15,573 bases of DNA from Legionellaceae bacterium (GCA_947470005.1 CANISA010000008.1:1-15573); one strand, 5' to 3'; shown: positions 1 through 7,894, counted from the first letter of the stretch. The notes: generated by a model from the sequence alone, not told the origin. Numbers and translations: made by a program.

Positions 1-1
1 A

Positions 2-1087
2 TTAAATGAGGTGGCGAATAGTCATTATGCCAAGCAGTTGTTAATGGGGATCAGGAGTATTCCTGGCATTGTAGATGCTCGAATTCGACAGTCTGATCAC
101 TATCCTGCCCTACTTGTACAGACCGATAGAACCCGGGCAAAAGAGTTAGGGTTCACGCAACAAGATATTGCAAATAATCTACTGATATCTCTTGCGGGCA
201 GTTTTCAGACCGTGCCTAATTTTTGGGTCGATCCTACGAATAACATGTCGTATCAGATCATGACTCAAACGCCTCAATACAATATGAGTTCCTTGCAGCA
301 GCTGCGAAACACGCCTATTACTAACGCAAACGTCAGTACCACGCCACAAATTTTAGGTGCGATGTCAAACATACAACGGACGGGGGTTCCGCTCGTGGTG
401 ACCCATTACAATGTGCAGCCAGTGATTGATATTTTTGCCGATGTGGATGGACGCGATCTGGGTTCGGTTCGAGAAGACCTTCAGCGAATCCTACTGGAGA
501 ATAAAAAAGACTTACCGCCGGGTTCTCAGCTCATTGTTCGTGGTCAAATTAAAATTCAAGAAGACACCTTTAGTTCATTGTATTGGGGGCTGTTGTTTTC
601 AATCGTGTTGGTTTATTTGCTAATTGTGATTAACTTTCAATCATGGACCGATCCATTTATTATTATCACCGCATTGCCTGCCGCATTGGCCGGTATTGCG
701 TGGTTTCTCTTTATCACACACACTACCTTGAGTGTTCCTGCCTTAACGGGCGCTATCATGTGCATGGGTGTTGCCACATCAAACAGTATTTTGATGGTGA
801 GTTTTGCACGCCAAAGTTTGTTGGAAGGTCACGATTCTGTTGCGGCGGCATTGGCGGCAGGTGTGACGCGCTTGCGGCCTGTTTTGATGACCGCTCTCGC
901 GATGATCATCGGGATGTTACCCATGTCATTGGGTCTGGGTGATGGTGGAGAGCAAAATGCCCCACTTGGGCGAGCCGTTATTGGTGGATTATCGTTTGCG
1001 ACGCTGTCGACGTTATTTTTCGTGCCGGCTGTTTTTTCTATGATGCATAGACGAGAGAATCCCCAAGGACTACAGCATGCTGAATAA
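2..1087 (+). CDS. RND efflux permease, C-terminal part (5' truncated by window edge)
   Basis: Inner membrane proton-driven pump subunit of a tripartite RND efflux system (AcrB/MexB-type superfamily). The frame is open to the left edge, so the GTG at base 11 is internal and the gene starts outside the window. Visible are the second periplasmic porter/docking region (roughly the first 185 residues) and then five hydrophobic segments matching TM8 to TM12 of RND pumps, beginning around SLYWGLLFSIVLVYLL. The stretch with GVATSNSILMV followed by LRPVLMTALAMIIGMLP is the typical TM10-TM11 region of this family, and the end (VIGGLSFATLSTLFFVP) is the usual TM12. The proton-relay residues lie mainly in TM4, which is not in the window. 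The gene overlaps the adaptor gene by 11 bases, so the two are co-translated. Substrate cannot be told from this fragment. Confidence 0.93.
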   Translation, partial: LNEVANSHYAKQLLMGIRSIPGIVDARIRQSDHYPALLVQTDRTRAKELGFTQQDIANNLLISLAGSFQTVPNFWVDPTNNMSYQIMTQTPQYNMSSLQQLRNTPITNANVSTTPQILGAMSNIQRTGVPLVVTHYNVQPVIDIFADVDGRDLGSVREDLQRILLENKKDLPPGSQLIVRGQIKIQEDTFSSLYWGLLFSIVLVYLLIVINFQSWTDPFIIITALPAALAGIAWFLFITHTTLSVPALTGAIMCMGVATSNSILMVSFARQSLLEGHDSVAAALAAGVTRLRPVLMTALAMIIGMLPMSLGLGDGGEQNAPLGRAVIGGLSFATLSTLFFVPAVFSMMHRRENPQGLQHAE

Positions 1088-2246
1088 GATAAAATCTCAC
1101 GCTCAATTCATCGCGAAGAGGCCATTATTGGCCTTCATCTGCGTATTTTTTGTTATCCTGTTGATTTTAATTGCTAGCCGTTACCGCGCGGCCGTGTTGC
1201 TGCGCCAACAAACAAACGAGGCAGCAACACAGCTGGTGCGAATAATACCTGCTCAGCGTACATCCATGGAAGAGCGGATTACGTTGCCCGGTAGTGTGTT
1301 AGCTTGGCATGAAGCCCCTGTTTATGCCCGTAGCAAAGGCTATGTGAGGCAATGGTACGTTGATATTGGTTATCGAGTGCATAAAGGCGAGCTGCTGGCT
1401 TTCGTTGAAACTCCTGAATTGGATGCACAATTACGCCAGGCTGAAGCTAATTTAAAAGTAATGATTGCAAAAAACGTGTTGGCGCAAATAACCGCTAAAC
1501 GTTGGGTTAATTTAGTAAAAACAGATTCGGTATCTAAGCAAGCCCGTGATAATAAAGTGTATGAGGCAGAGGCGCTCGCGGCGTCTGTGGCTGAAGCGCG
1601 AGCCAATTTGGATAGATTGCTTGAATTAGTGAGCTTTGAACGGGTTATCGCGCCATTCACAGGCACTATTTCATTACGTCAAACGGATATTGGTGCGCTG
1701 ATTAACATCGGGAGCGATCCAGCGCAGGCACAGCCGCTGTTTAAAATTGTTCAATCTGACCGCCTACGCTTGTACGTCAATATTCCTCAAACCTATTCAT
1801 CTAAAATCAAACCCAATATGGCGGTTGATTTAACCTTTGCTGAACACCCAGGGAAGCACTTTTCAGCACGGCTGCTTAAAACAGCGGAGGCTATTGATCC
1901 CATCACGCTCACGCTTCAAGCAGAATTTGTTGTGCAGAATAAGAGTGGAATATTGCTGCCCGGAAGCTATACCACGGTGGATTTTTTGCTCCCGACTTCT
2001 GACGATAGCGTGATACTCCCCATAAATACGTTAATTTTTCGTGCACAGGGCTTGCAAGTAGCTATTGTTGAAAAAGACAATCACGTGACGTTAAAAAATA
2101 TTTCAATCGCAGTCGATTCCGGCTCACAGGTACAAATAGACAGTGGAATTAAACCAGGGGAGCGTATTATTGTTAATCCCCCGGATTTTCTGTCTTCTGG
2201 GGAACTTGTTCGCATCGCGGACTCAAAACCTGAGGGTGTGGTTTGA
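1077..2246 (+). CDS. RND periplasmic adaptor (membrane fusion protein)
   Basis: HlyD/AcrA-type adaptor of 389 residues linking the upstream permease to the downstream outer membrane factor. Residues about 18-35 are a single hydrophobic segment without a lipobox cysteine, so it is probably anchored by an uncleaved signal anchor. The first half of the lipoyl domain is at about residues 80-115 (APVYARSKGYV through KGELLAFVETPELD), followed by a helical hairpin (about 116-185), the second lipoyl half (VIAPFTGTISLRQTDIGALI), then beta-barrel and membrane-proximal domains. The ATG start has AAGGA seven bases upstream and lies within the permease's last codons. The gene order permease-adaptor-outer membrane factor differs from the more common adaptor-first order of acrAB/mexAB-oprM. 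Substrate unknown. Confidence 0.93.
   Translation: MLNKIKSHAQFIAKRPLLAFICVFFVILLILIASRYRAAVLLRQQTNEAATQLVRIIPAQRTSMEERITLPGSVLAWHEAPVYARSKGYVRQWYVDIGYRVHKGELLAFVETPELDAQLRQAEANLKVMIAKNVLAQITAKRWVNLVKTDSVSKQARDNKVYEAEALAASVAEARANLDRLLELVSFERVIAPFTGTISLRQTDIGALINIGSDPAQAQPLFKIVQSDRLRLYVNIPQTYSSKIKPNMAVDLTFAEHPGKHFSARLLKTAEAIDPITLTLQAEFVVQNKSGILLPGSYTTVDFLLPTSDDSVILPINTLIFRAQGLQVAIVEKDNHVTLKNISIAVDSGSQVQIDSGIKPGERIIVNPPDFLSSGELVRIADSKPEGVV
2232..2236 (+). promoter_or_regulatory. Shine-Dalgarno deciding a TTG start
   Basis: GAGGG six bases before the TTG at 2243. An in-frame stop lies just upstream (TGA at 2231-2233) and no ATG or GTG lies between, so this site fixes TTG as the start of the outer membrane factor. 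It lies inside the end of the adaptor gene, consistent with translational coupling. Confidence 0.6.
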
Positions 2247-3748
2247 GATCGCTCACGGTCATCATCGCGTCGGTTATTTTACCTGGCTTGACGTCTTGCT
2301 CAATGGCTCCTCCCACGGAGCGACCACCGATGCCAATGCCTGCGCAATACAAGGAGGTTGGATCGTGGCTCATGACGAAGCCATCGTTGAGAAAAGCCCG
2401 TAAAGACGATCCATGGTGGACGGTGTATGGTGACGAGACCTTGAATCAATTAGAGCAGAAGGTAACGAGCGGCAATGATAATTTAAAGGTTGCTTTTTCT
2501 CGATATCAAAAGGCAAAAGCCCTCGCTTTAGCAACACAATCTCAGGTATACCCTACCGTACTGGGCCAAGGGGGGGGGGCAAGGCAGCAACTGTCTGCAG
2601 ATGTGGCGAATGCCATGAATCAGTCGAGTTGGCTTTATAACCTATTTACAGTAGGTGCTGTTCTCTCCTATGAAGTGGATGCCTGGGGTCGTATATATAA
2701 TCAGGTTTCGACCATGGATCATATGGCGCGAGCGAGTGAGTTTGATCTGGCGACTGTTGATTTAAGTACGCACTCAGCCCTTGCTTCTATCTATTTTGAG
2801 CTGAGAGGGGATAACGCGGCTCAACTAAAATTAGACCGAATGGTTCGTGCTTATGAGCACGCGTTATATTTAGTGCATCAACTTCATCATGAAGGAGCTG
2901 TCTCGGCATTGGATGAAGATCAAGCCACGACACGTGTTGAAAATGCGAAAACAGCGGCGATTGATTTGCGCTTAAAACGTGCGCAACTGGAACATGCACT
3001 TGCGGTATTAGTGGGTGAAATTCCGGCCAATTTTCATCTGCCAGAAGTAAAAAAATCAGTTAAATTCGTGACGATCTCGCCAGAATTACCCAGTACACTG
3101 TTGCAAAATAGACCGGATGTCGCTGCGGCTGCTGAACGTGTGCAAGCAGCAAATGCGACCATCGGTGTTGCGCGAGCGGCCTTTTTTCCCGATCTGAATT
3201 TACATGGAATTGTCGGATATCAAAGTCAGAAACTATCGTCACTCTTGTCTTCGCCCAGCCTTATTTGGTCGTTAGGGCCTCCGACGAACTTAACGTTTGT
3301 TAACTCCCAAATAACCCAAGTGTTGTTTGATGGTTATTATTTGCAAGCCAATTTATCGTTAGCAAAATCCAGCTATTTTGAGACGGTCAGTAGCTACCGG
3401 CAAACGGTATTAACGGCTTTCCAAGAAGTCGAAGATAGCTTAGTGGCGACTCATCGGTTAACAGAAGAAAGCCAAACACAAGAGGCTTCAACGCGTGCGG
3501 CAAAACGGGCGCTATATCAAGCTAGGCAGCGAATGATTGAAGGAATGGATACCTACCTCAATGTGGTGAACATTGAAGATGAAGCGCTGCAGTCAGAAAT
3601 TGATTTGATTAACATTCATACACGTCGTCAATTGGCAAGCGTACATTTGGTTGTGGCACTTGGTGGGGGTTGGCACGTTGACACCCAGTTCAAAGAAAAG
3701 ACGCTTCGGATTGTTTTGCCTGTAAAAGTTCAAGAAGAGATTGTGTGA
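2243..3748 (+). CDS. Outer membrane factor lipoprotein (OprM/NodT family) of the RND system
   Basis: TolC-fold outer membrane channel lipoprotein of 501 residues, a normal length for the OprM/NodT family. The only usable start is TTG at 2243, supported by GAGGG at 2232-2236 with six bases spacing and by the signal peptide that follows; it overlaps the adaptor stop codon by four bases. A lipobox (LTSC, Cys19) indicates N-terminal lipidation. Family landmarks are DPWWTVYGDETLNQL near residue 55, the first repeat with YEVDAWGRI near 150, and NRPDVAAAAERVQAANATIGVARAAFFPDL near 290, which marks the second OMF repeat (the first part of that run is the most conserved). A run of ten G at 2570-2579 encodes GGG (residues 110-112) and could be slippage-prone. 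The 3' end overlaps the convergent amidohydrolase gene by 59 bases. Confidence 0.92.
   Translation: MRSLTVIIASVILPGLTSCSMAPPTERPPMPMPAQYKEVGSWLMTKPSLRKARKDDPWWTVYGDETLNQLEQKVTSGNDNLKVAFSRYQKAKALALATQSQVYPTVLGQGGGARQQLSADVANAMNQSSWLYNLFTVGAVLSYEVDAWGRIYNQVSTMDHMARASEFDLATVDLSTHSALASIYFELRGDNAAQLKLDRMVRAYEHALYLVHQLHHEGAVSALDEDQATTRVENAKTAAIDLRLKRAQLEHALAVLVGEIPANFHLPEVKKSVKFVTISPELPSTLLQNRPDVAAAAERVQAANATIGVARAAFFPDLNLHGIVGYQSQKLSSLLSSPSLIWSLGPPTNLTFVNSQITQVLFDGYYLQANLSLAKSSYFETVSSYRQTVLTAFQEVEDSLVATHRLTEESQTQEASTRAAKRALYQARQRMIEGMDTYLNVVNIEDEALQSEIDLINIHTRRQLASVHLVVALGGGWHVDTQFKEKTLRIVLPVKVQEEIV
2570..2579 (+). repeat. Homopolymeric G10 tract inside the outer membrane factor gene
   Basis: Ten consecutive G residues encode part of Gln-Gly-Gly-Gly-Ala at residues 109-113. 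In this copy the gene is in frame. Tracts of this length are known to change length by slipped-strand mispairing, which would switch the gene off by frameshift; whether that occurs here is inference. No comparable G or C run was noticed elsewhere in the window. Confidence 0.9.
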
Positions 3749-4418
3749 TGGCCTCAATCAGCGCATGTTGTGATGCGTCGGACGTCATGAGGGCTTCGTT
3801 GATTTCAACTTCAATGCCGATATATTCGTCGCCTGATGAGTAGGTTTTACGCAGAGCACTCGTAAAGCCATCGCTGGTTCCACGGTAGGGGTAGTTCATT
3901 CTCACACGATAAGCCGGCGCCTGTTGTGACAAGACCGCTTTCCAGTCGCGCGAGAATTTTTTTTCGCCGACACGCGATGGGTCGTACAATAAGCCAATGT
4001 CAGTCTGACGTTTTATCCCATGCAGAAACGGGGTAAAACTGTGAATAGACAAATGCAATACGCGTTGGCCCGCAGCAACATGCTGCTTAATGCATTGGAT
4101 GACCCGTTGACGAAAGGGCTGATAGTAGGTTGCAATCAAGGACTGTTTCTCGGCGGAGTCTAAGGGATTTGTCCATTCGGAGAAACATTGGTGATGCGTG
4201 AGGCTTCGGTTGCAGTCAATCAGTAGACGCGTGGTGGTGGCGGCGACGTAATTGCAGTTCGTGATTTTTGCAAGGTGTGCTGCAAGTGTCACGGCTCCAA
4301 AGTCAATGGCTTGATGGGTTTGCAAGACCGGTAAGTGAGACTTAAACAAGTCAAGATACGCACTCGGCACCGTATTGACGGCGTGCTCACAACTGATAAC
4401 CAGGGCATAAGGCTTCAT
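3690..4418 (-). CDS. N-formylglutamate amidohydrolase-like enzyme
   Basis: Cytoplasmic metal-dependent amidohydrolase of the N-formylglutamate amidohydrolase (FGase, HutG-type) family; 242 residues, close to the family length. Visible motifs: ISCEHAVNTVP at residues 8-18 with E11 and H12, likely metal ligands; RLLIDCNRS around residues 64-72; LSIHSFTP with H126, a further probable metal/catalytic residue; YRGTSDGF near 178-185; and GIEVEIN with E203. There is no signal peptide. It is the last gene of the ligase operon, and its ATG overlaps the GCS2 stop in an ATGA arrangement. No histidine degradation genes are nearby, so the classic hut role is unlikely; in this context it more likely cleaves an amide or acyl group in a product or precursor of the neighbouring ligases. 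The exact substrate is unknown. Confidence 0.87.
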   Translation of the reverse strand: MKPYALVISCEHAVNTVPSAYLDLFKSHLPVLQTHQAIDFGAVTLAAHLAKITNCNYVAATTTRLLIDCNRSLTHHQCFSEWTNPLDSAEKQSLIATYYQPFRQRVIQCIKQHVAAGQRVLHLSIHSFTPFLHGIKRQTDIGLLYDPSRVGEKKFSRDWKAVLSQQAPAYRVRMNYPYRGTSDGFTSALRKTYSSGDEYIGIEVEINEALMTSDASQHALIEAITQSLLELLQAKQSEASFL

Positions 4419-5647
4419 GACGGCGTAAAAAGTTGATTATTAAGCAAGCACTCAGATAGATCACGGTAGACGTGAAGGAGGGTTGGTCGTGTGTAGTCCA
4501 TACGGCATGCCTTAAGAATACGCTCGCTCAAATTACCATGCCTCAAGGTGTGTTCGAGCGAGGTTTGTTCTTCGCGCGTGAGTTCACCGCTGATGCGCTC
4601 AATCAAGAGCGACCAGGCGTCACGCGCAGTCATGGTTCGTTTGGGTAGCTGCCAGGCCGCGAGCACTGCTGTATCGTCAATGCTCACAGCAAACCCGGCT
4701 TTGATGGTTTGCTCATACACGGCTTTCAAGGCGTGTGTATCTACGTTAGGTGGTGTGGGGTAATGACCCGTGACACACCAGCTTTTTAAAATGGCATGGA
4801 CAGCATGCGCGATAGCAATGTCAGCATTCACACATTCTTGAGAATCGATGATGCGAATTTCAACGGCCCCACAGTCAAATTTTGGAATCGCGGCACGTGA
4901 ATTGAGCCACTCTTCTTGTAAAAGACCTTGAGGGTCGAAGGGCGCTATGTCGTTGTACATGGGTGCTAGAATACGGTTTTGGTATTCTGCTTGGGTTTGG
5001 ATAAATTCGGGAATGACGTCGCCTGAAATTGAGCGGATCTTTTGTTGGTTTTTCCCATAAAAATACAAACGAGAATCGAGGAGGCGAGTAGGAGCACCGT
5101 CAAGAAAAGGTGTGCTTGCGGCAAGTGCAGGGAGGAGGGGCAAAAGCAATCGCACGGTGTTGTGAAGCGCACCAAATTCTTCATCATTTGCAAACGGTAA
5201 ATTGACGTGCATGCTTTGTAAATTAGCCCAGCCATGGCCTTTGCAATTGAAAATAGTATCGTATTGTTGATAAATCGAGCGATTACCATGCGGCCAACGT
5301 TTGGTTTCCGTGTGTGGGTCCATCCATGGGTGTGCGCCAGTGGGTAATAAATGCAGGTTGTGTTGTTGCAGTAGGGGCTGCAGTTGTTCAATCGCGTGTT
5401 GAAAATGCTGGGCAATCGGCGCCTCAGGCGCGCGCGGGCCATTGTTTTTGAGTTCAAGGACGTGCATGACGAGTTCGTTGCTCACGGCAATGTCGCCCAA
5501 CGTAACCTGATTGACGGGATCTCCGCCGGCAAGGTGTGCTAACAGTTCATCGCTAATCCCTTGAACCATCAGTGTATCGCGGTCCACAAGCATGTATTCG
5601 ATTTCAATCCCAAGGACTGAAAAAAGTGAAAAAGAAGTGCTAGACAT
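4415..5647 (-). CDS. GCS2-type glutamate-cysteine ligase homologue (carboxylate-amine ligase)
   Basis: ATP-dependent carboxylate-amine ligase of the glutamine synthetase fold, GCS2 (YbdK/EgtA-like) family, 410 residues. The GIEIEYMLVD motif at residues 13-22 (E15, E17, metal/ATP binding) sits right at the N-terminus as in the family. Others are SMHVNLPF around H147 and N149, and GAVEIRIIDSQE around E263 and R265, the usual C-terminal substrate/metal site. The frame is open further upstream but I chose ATG 5647 because the family motif starts 12 residues later and because this start overlaps the preceding ligase stop by eight bases, giving translational coupling. The natural amine acceptor is unknown; being in an operon with a RimK-like ligase suggests a combined amide-forming pathway rather than bulk glutathione synthesis. 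Confidence 0.9.
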   Translation of the reverse strand: MSSTSFSLFSVLGIEIEYMLVDRDTLMVQGISDELLAHLAGGDPVNQVTLGDIAVSNELVMHVLELKNNGPRAPEAPIAQHFQHAIEQLQPLLQQHNLHLLPTGAHPWMDPHTETKRWPHGNRSIYQQYDTIFNCKGHGWANLQSMHVNLPFANDEEFGALHNTVRLLLPLLPALAASTPFLDGAPTRLLDSRLYFYGKNQQKIRSISGDVIPEFIQTQAEYQNRILAPMYNDIAPFDPQGLLQEEWLNSRAAIPKFDCGAVEIRIIDSQECVNADIAIAHAVHAILKSWCVTGHYPTPPNVDTHALKAVYEQTIKAGFAVSIDDTAVLAAWQLPKRTMTARDAWSLLIERISGELTREEQTSLEHTLRHGNLSERILKACRMDYTRPTLLHVYRDLSECLLNNQLFTPS

Positions 5648-7097
5648 AACCGTGTTTCCTTCGGATTCGTTGTAAGAAGACGGCCATAATGCTTCGATAA
5701 AGGCCCTCACCGGCAATTTGATCTTCGATGTTTGAATCAACGTTGGGGTTGTCATTGACTTCGATGATGTAGTGTTTATCGCCTTGGCTTTTAATGTCAA
5801 CGCCATACAAGCTGTCACCAATCAAACGCGTGGCTTTGAGTGCTGTTTTAATCACGCCGTCTGGCACGGTCTCTAACGGCACCGTGTCAAAATTACCCTC
5901 AAGTTCTGTTCTATCCGCCGACGCCCAATTGTAGATCTGCCAGTGGTCTTTTGCCATGTAGTAGCGGCAGGCGAACAGAGGCTTATGATCAATTACGCCA
6001 ATTCGCCAATCATATTCAGTCGGAATAAAGGGCTGCAATAACACAAGATCGGAGGTTTTGAAAAACTGGGTCAATGCTTTTTGTAATGCCTTTAAATTAT
6101 CAAGTTTAATCACCCCGAGTGAAAAAGCGCTGTCTGGTTTTTTTAGTACGCAAGGAAAAGTGATGGGAGGGAGGGTGACGTCGTACTTGCTAATAAACAA
6201 GGTGGCGGGTGTTAGAATTTGGTGGCTTCGCATCAATTCGGCTAAATAGACTTTATTGGTGCATTTAACAATGGATTGGGGATCATCCATCACCACTAAA
6301 TTTTCTTGAAGGGCTCGTCGTGCAAATCGGTAGGTGAAGTGATCGACTGCGGTTGTCGCGCGAATGAATAAGGCGTCGTATTCACCAATCGATTTACTGT
6401 CATTTTTATCAATGAAATCGACATTAAGCCCCATGGATTCGCCTGCGCTCACGAAAAAATCAAGGGCTTTTCTATCCGAAGGAGCATTGGGCTCTGTGGG
6501 GTCGATGAGGATGGCCAAGTCGTGAAATCGCTTTTTTTTTCGCCATTGGTGAAAGCGTTTTTTTGAAAAATAGGTTTCAGCGGCATCTTGCATAAATGGT
6601 TGGTGAGGCTCGAGGATATCCGCGGGCTCAAGCAACAACAGTTTTTTGATACACCAGTGCTTTTTTTTCTCAAACGTAAAACGTAGCAAGGGCAGGGGAA
6701 ATAAATTATGCAATTTTTTGGCAAGGATCGCATGCCGTTTTGCCATATTTTGTCCAAAATAAAGGCTTAGCGTAAAGGTCTCCCCTTTTATTTCCTGCAA
6801 ACTGTGCTGAATTTCTTCATCTATGTCATGGGAAATTTGTTTAGATAATCGGGCATTTAAGACGTCCTGAATGCTCAATACGGAGGGCATCGCGTGGTGA
6901 TCTCGCGCTTGAGCCAAGAGCGAGACGTAGTATCCAATGGTTTGATACTGGTAAGACCGGCATAAGTTCACAACGCGCATGGATCGACTTTGGTGATATT
7001 TATCATCGGATAAATAGTCAGAGGCCAGCACAATGGGAGCGAGATGACTTAAAAAGTCCCATGATAGGGGGTCATCAGTAACAAGAACAGTTTGCAT
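5640..7097 (-). CDS. RimK-like ATP-grasp ligase with N-terminal RLAN-type domain
   Basis: Two-part cytoplasmic protein of 485 residues. Residues about 1-195 resemble the N-terminal extension found on a subset of RimK-like ligases (RLAN domain). Residues about 195-475 are an ATP-grasp domain: pre-ATP-grasp beta-alpha region (HDLAILIDP), D271 to K278 region (DDPQSIVKCTNKVYLAELM), ATP-binding lysine in FPCVLKKPDSAFSLGV (K319/K320), and the Mg-binding end YGVDIK (D434) and IIEVNDNPNVDSN (E446, N448). Such enzymes join a carboxylate to an amine via acyl phosphate, typically glutamate or other amino acids to a peptide or metabolite. The ATG has an AAGGGAGA Shine-Dalgarno seven bases upstream. It follows the C39-like gene by nine bases and overlaps the GCS2 gene by eight. 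The codons for its lysine clusters form A7-A9 runs. The acceptor substrate is not predictable. Confidence 0.9.
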   Translation of the reverse strand: MQTVLVTDDPLSWDFLSHLAPIVLASDYLSDDKYHQSRSMRVVNLCRSYQYQTIGYYVSLLAQARDHHAMPSVLSIQDVLNARLSKQISHDIDEEIQHSLQEIKGETFTLSLYFGQNMAKRHAILAKKLHNLFPLPLLRFTFEKKKHWCIKKLLLLEPADILEPHQPFMQDAAETYFSKKRFHQWRKKKRFHDLAILIDPTEPNAPSDRKALDFFVSAGESMGLNVDFIDKNDSKSIGEYDALFIRATTAVDHFTYRFARRALQENLVVMDDPQSIVKCTNKVYLAELMRSHQILTPATLFISKYDVTLPPITFPCVLKKPDSAFSLGVIKLDNLKALQKALTQFFKTSDLVLLQPFIPTEYDWRIGVIDHKPLFACRYYMAKDHWQIYNWASADRTELEGNFDTVPLETVPDGVIKTALKATRLIGDSLYGVDIKSQGDKHYIIEVNDNPNVDSNIEDQIAGEGLYRSIMAVFLQRIRRKHGYV

Positions 7098-7106
7098 TCA
7101 TCTCCC

Positions 7107-7814
7107 TTACGGTTGGATTATCAGTAAATTGGCATCGTACGTAAGCACGCCCAGCATGATGGCATTGATCAAGCGGTTGATGCTTACTTTGTAGTAATTG
7201 TCATGGGACAATGGATTTTCGCGCGCGGGGTCGGCGACCACGACGCGTCGGTGCAGGTCATCATATCCACACAAGACGACAAAGTGTCCACATGGGGTGC
7301 CCCGAATATCATCGTAAAATCCTTTCCCTTCAGGCGTATACCGTTCACGCGAACAACGATAAAGGTACGTCGCACTTAATCCTGTCAAAATAGGTAATTT
7401 TTTGTCAAAGTAAGTTTTGAGCAATTGTGCATTTATGGTACGAAACCTCACCGTGCCGCCATGCTCGATGTAGTCTTGATAGGCTTGGCTTGATTGAATC
7501 AATCCTTTGTCTTGTTTGTGTTGCATTTGGGCTTCAAGCTTTTGCATGATGTTCGCTTTAGCGTGTCCTTGGTGGTAAAACCAAGAAGGGTCAAAAATAT
7601 CCAGGTTATTGATGTAAATGGTGGTGGTAAAGCCCAAATCTAAGGCATGCTTGCCGAGGAAGGGGGCGAGGGTTCCTCCTGAATGCGATCGCGCTACACC
7701 ATTAATCACGTCATTTAAGCTGATATGCAGGCCATAATGATGATAGATGGCGTGCAGGCACGTGGGACCGCACGTCTCGTCATTGGGTTGGGTTTGCATG
7801 GTCAGATCAATCAT
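7107..7814 (-). CDS. Papain-like C39-type cysteine peptidase, stand-alone
   Basis: Cysteine peptidase of the C39/papain-like fold, 235 residues from ATG 7814. The N-terminal QPNDETCGPTCL carries the nucleophile (C15) in the typical C39 setting of Gln/Asp-x-x-x-Cys-Gly; the second half has GTPCGHFVVLCGYD with catalytic H177 and VVADPAR with D195, completing a Cys-His-Asp triad. No signal peptide or membrane segment, and no ABC domains, so it is not a bacteriocin exporter; it acts in the cytoplasm. A TTG six bases further upstream (7820) is a possible alternative start; neither has a strong ribosome site. It is the first gene of the ligase operon, 53 bases after the promoter -10 box. In this context it may trim, release or transfer a peptide or amide made or used by the two ligases; substrate unknown. 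Confidence 0.85.
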   Translation of the reverse strand: MIDLTMQTQPNDETCGPTCLHAIYHHYGLHISLNDVINGVARSHSGGTLAPFLGKHALDLGFTTTIYINNLDIFDPSWFYHQGHAKANIMQKLEAQMQHKQDKGLIQSSQAYQDYIEHGGTVRFRTINAQLLKTYFDKKLPILTGLSATYLYRCSRERYTPEGKGFYDDIRGTPCGHFVVLCGYDDLHRRVVVADPARENPLSHDNYYKVSINRLINAIMLGVLTYDANLLIIQP

Positions 7815-7865
7815 GATCAAGGTCCATCGGGTACGACGTGCGAAGTTGCAATGCGTCTTTGATCA

Positions 7866-7894
7866 AAAGTAGAAGGTGTGGTGTTGTTTGTCAA
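7866..7894 (-). promoter_or_regulatory. Sigma70-type promoter of the ligase operon
   Basis: On the minus strand TTGACA (7889-7894) is followed after exactly 17 bases by TACTTT (7866-7871), a perfect -35 and a good -10 match. Predicted transcription begins near 7858, giving a 5' leader of about 45 bases to the ATG at 7814. It lies in the 105-base gap after the ABC ATPase gene and is the only non-coding space in front of the four-gene operon. Confidence 0.75.

Noticed and set aside
3760..3780. Small stem CGCAT/ATGCG after the outer membrane factor stop, considered as a terminator
   Set aside because: Five-base stem without a following T run, and inside the coding sequence of the convergent amidohydrolase.
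3690..4418. Assignment of the amidohydrolase as hutG of histidine degradation
   Set aside because: No other hut genes are present and the gene is locked in an operon with two ligases; the family is broader than HutG.
4966..5457. Minus-strand 163-residue open frame inside the GCS2 gene
   Set aside because: Entirely within a well-supported gene on the same strand in another frame; no recognisable domain, cysteine-rich shadow composition.
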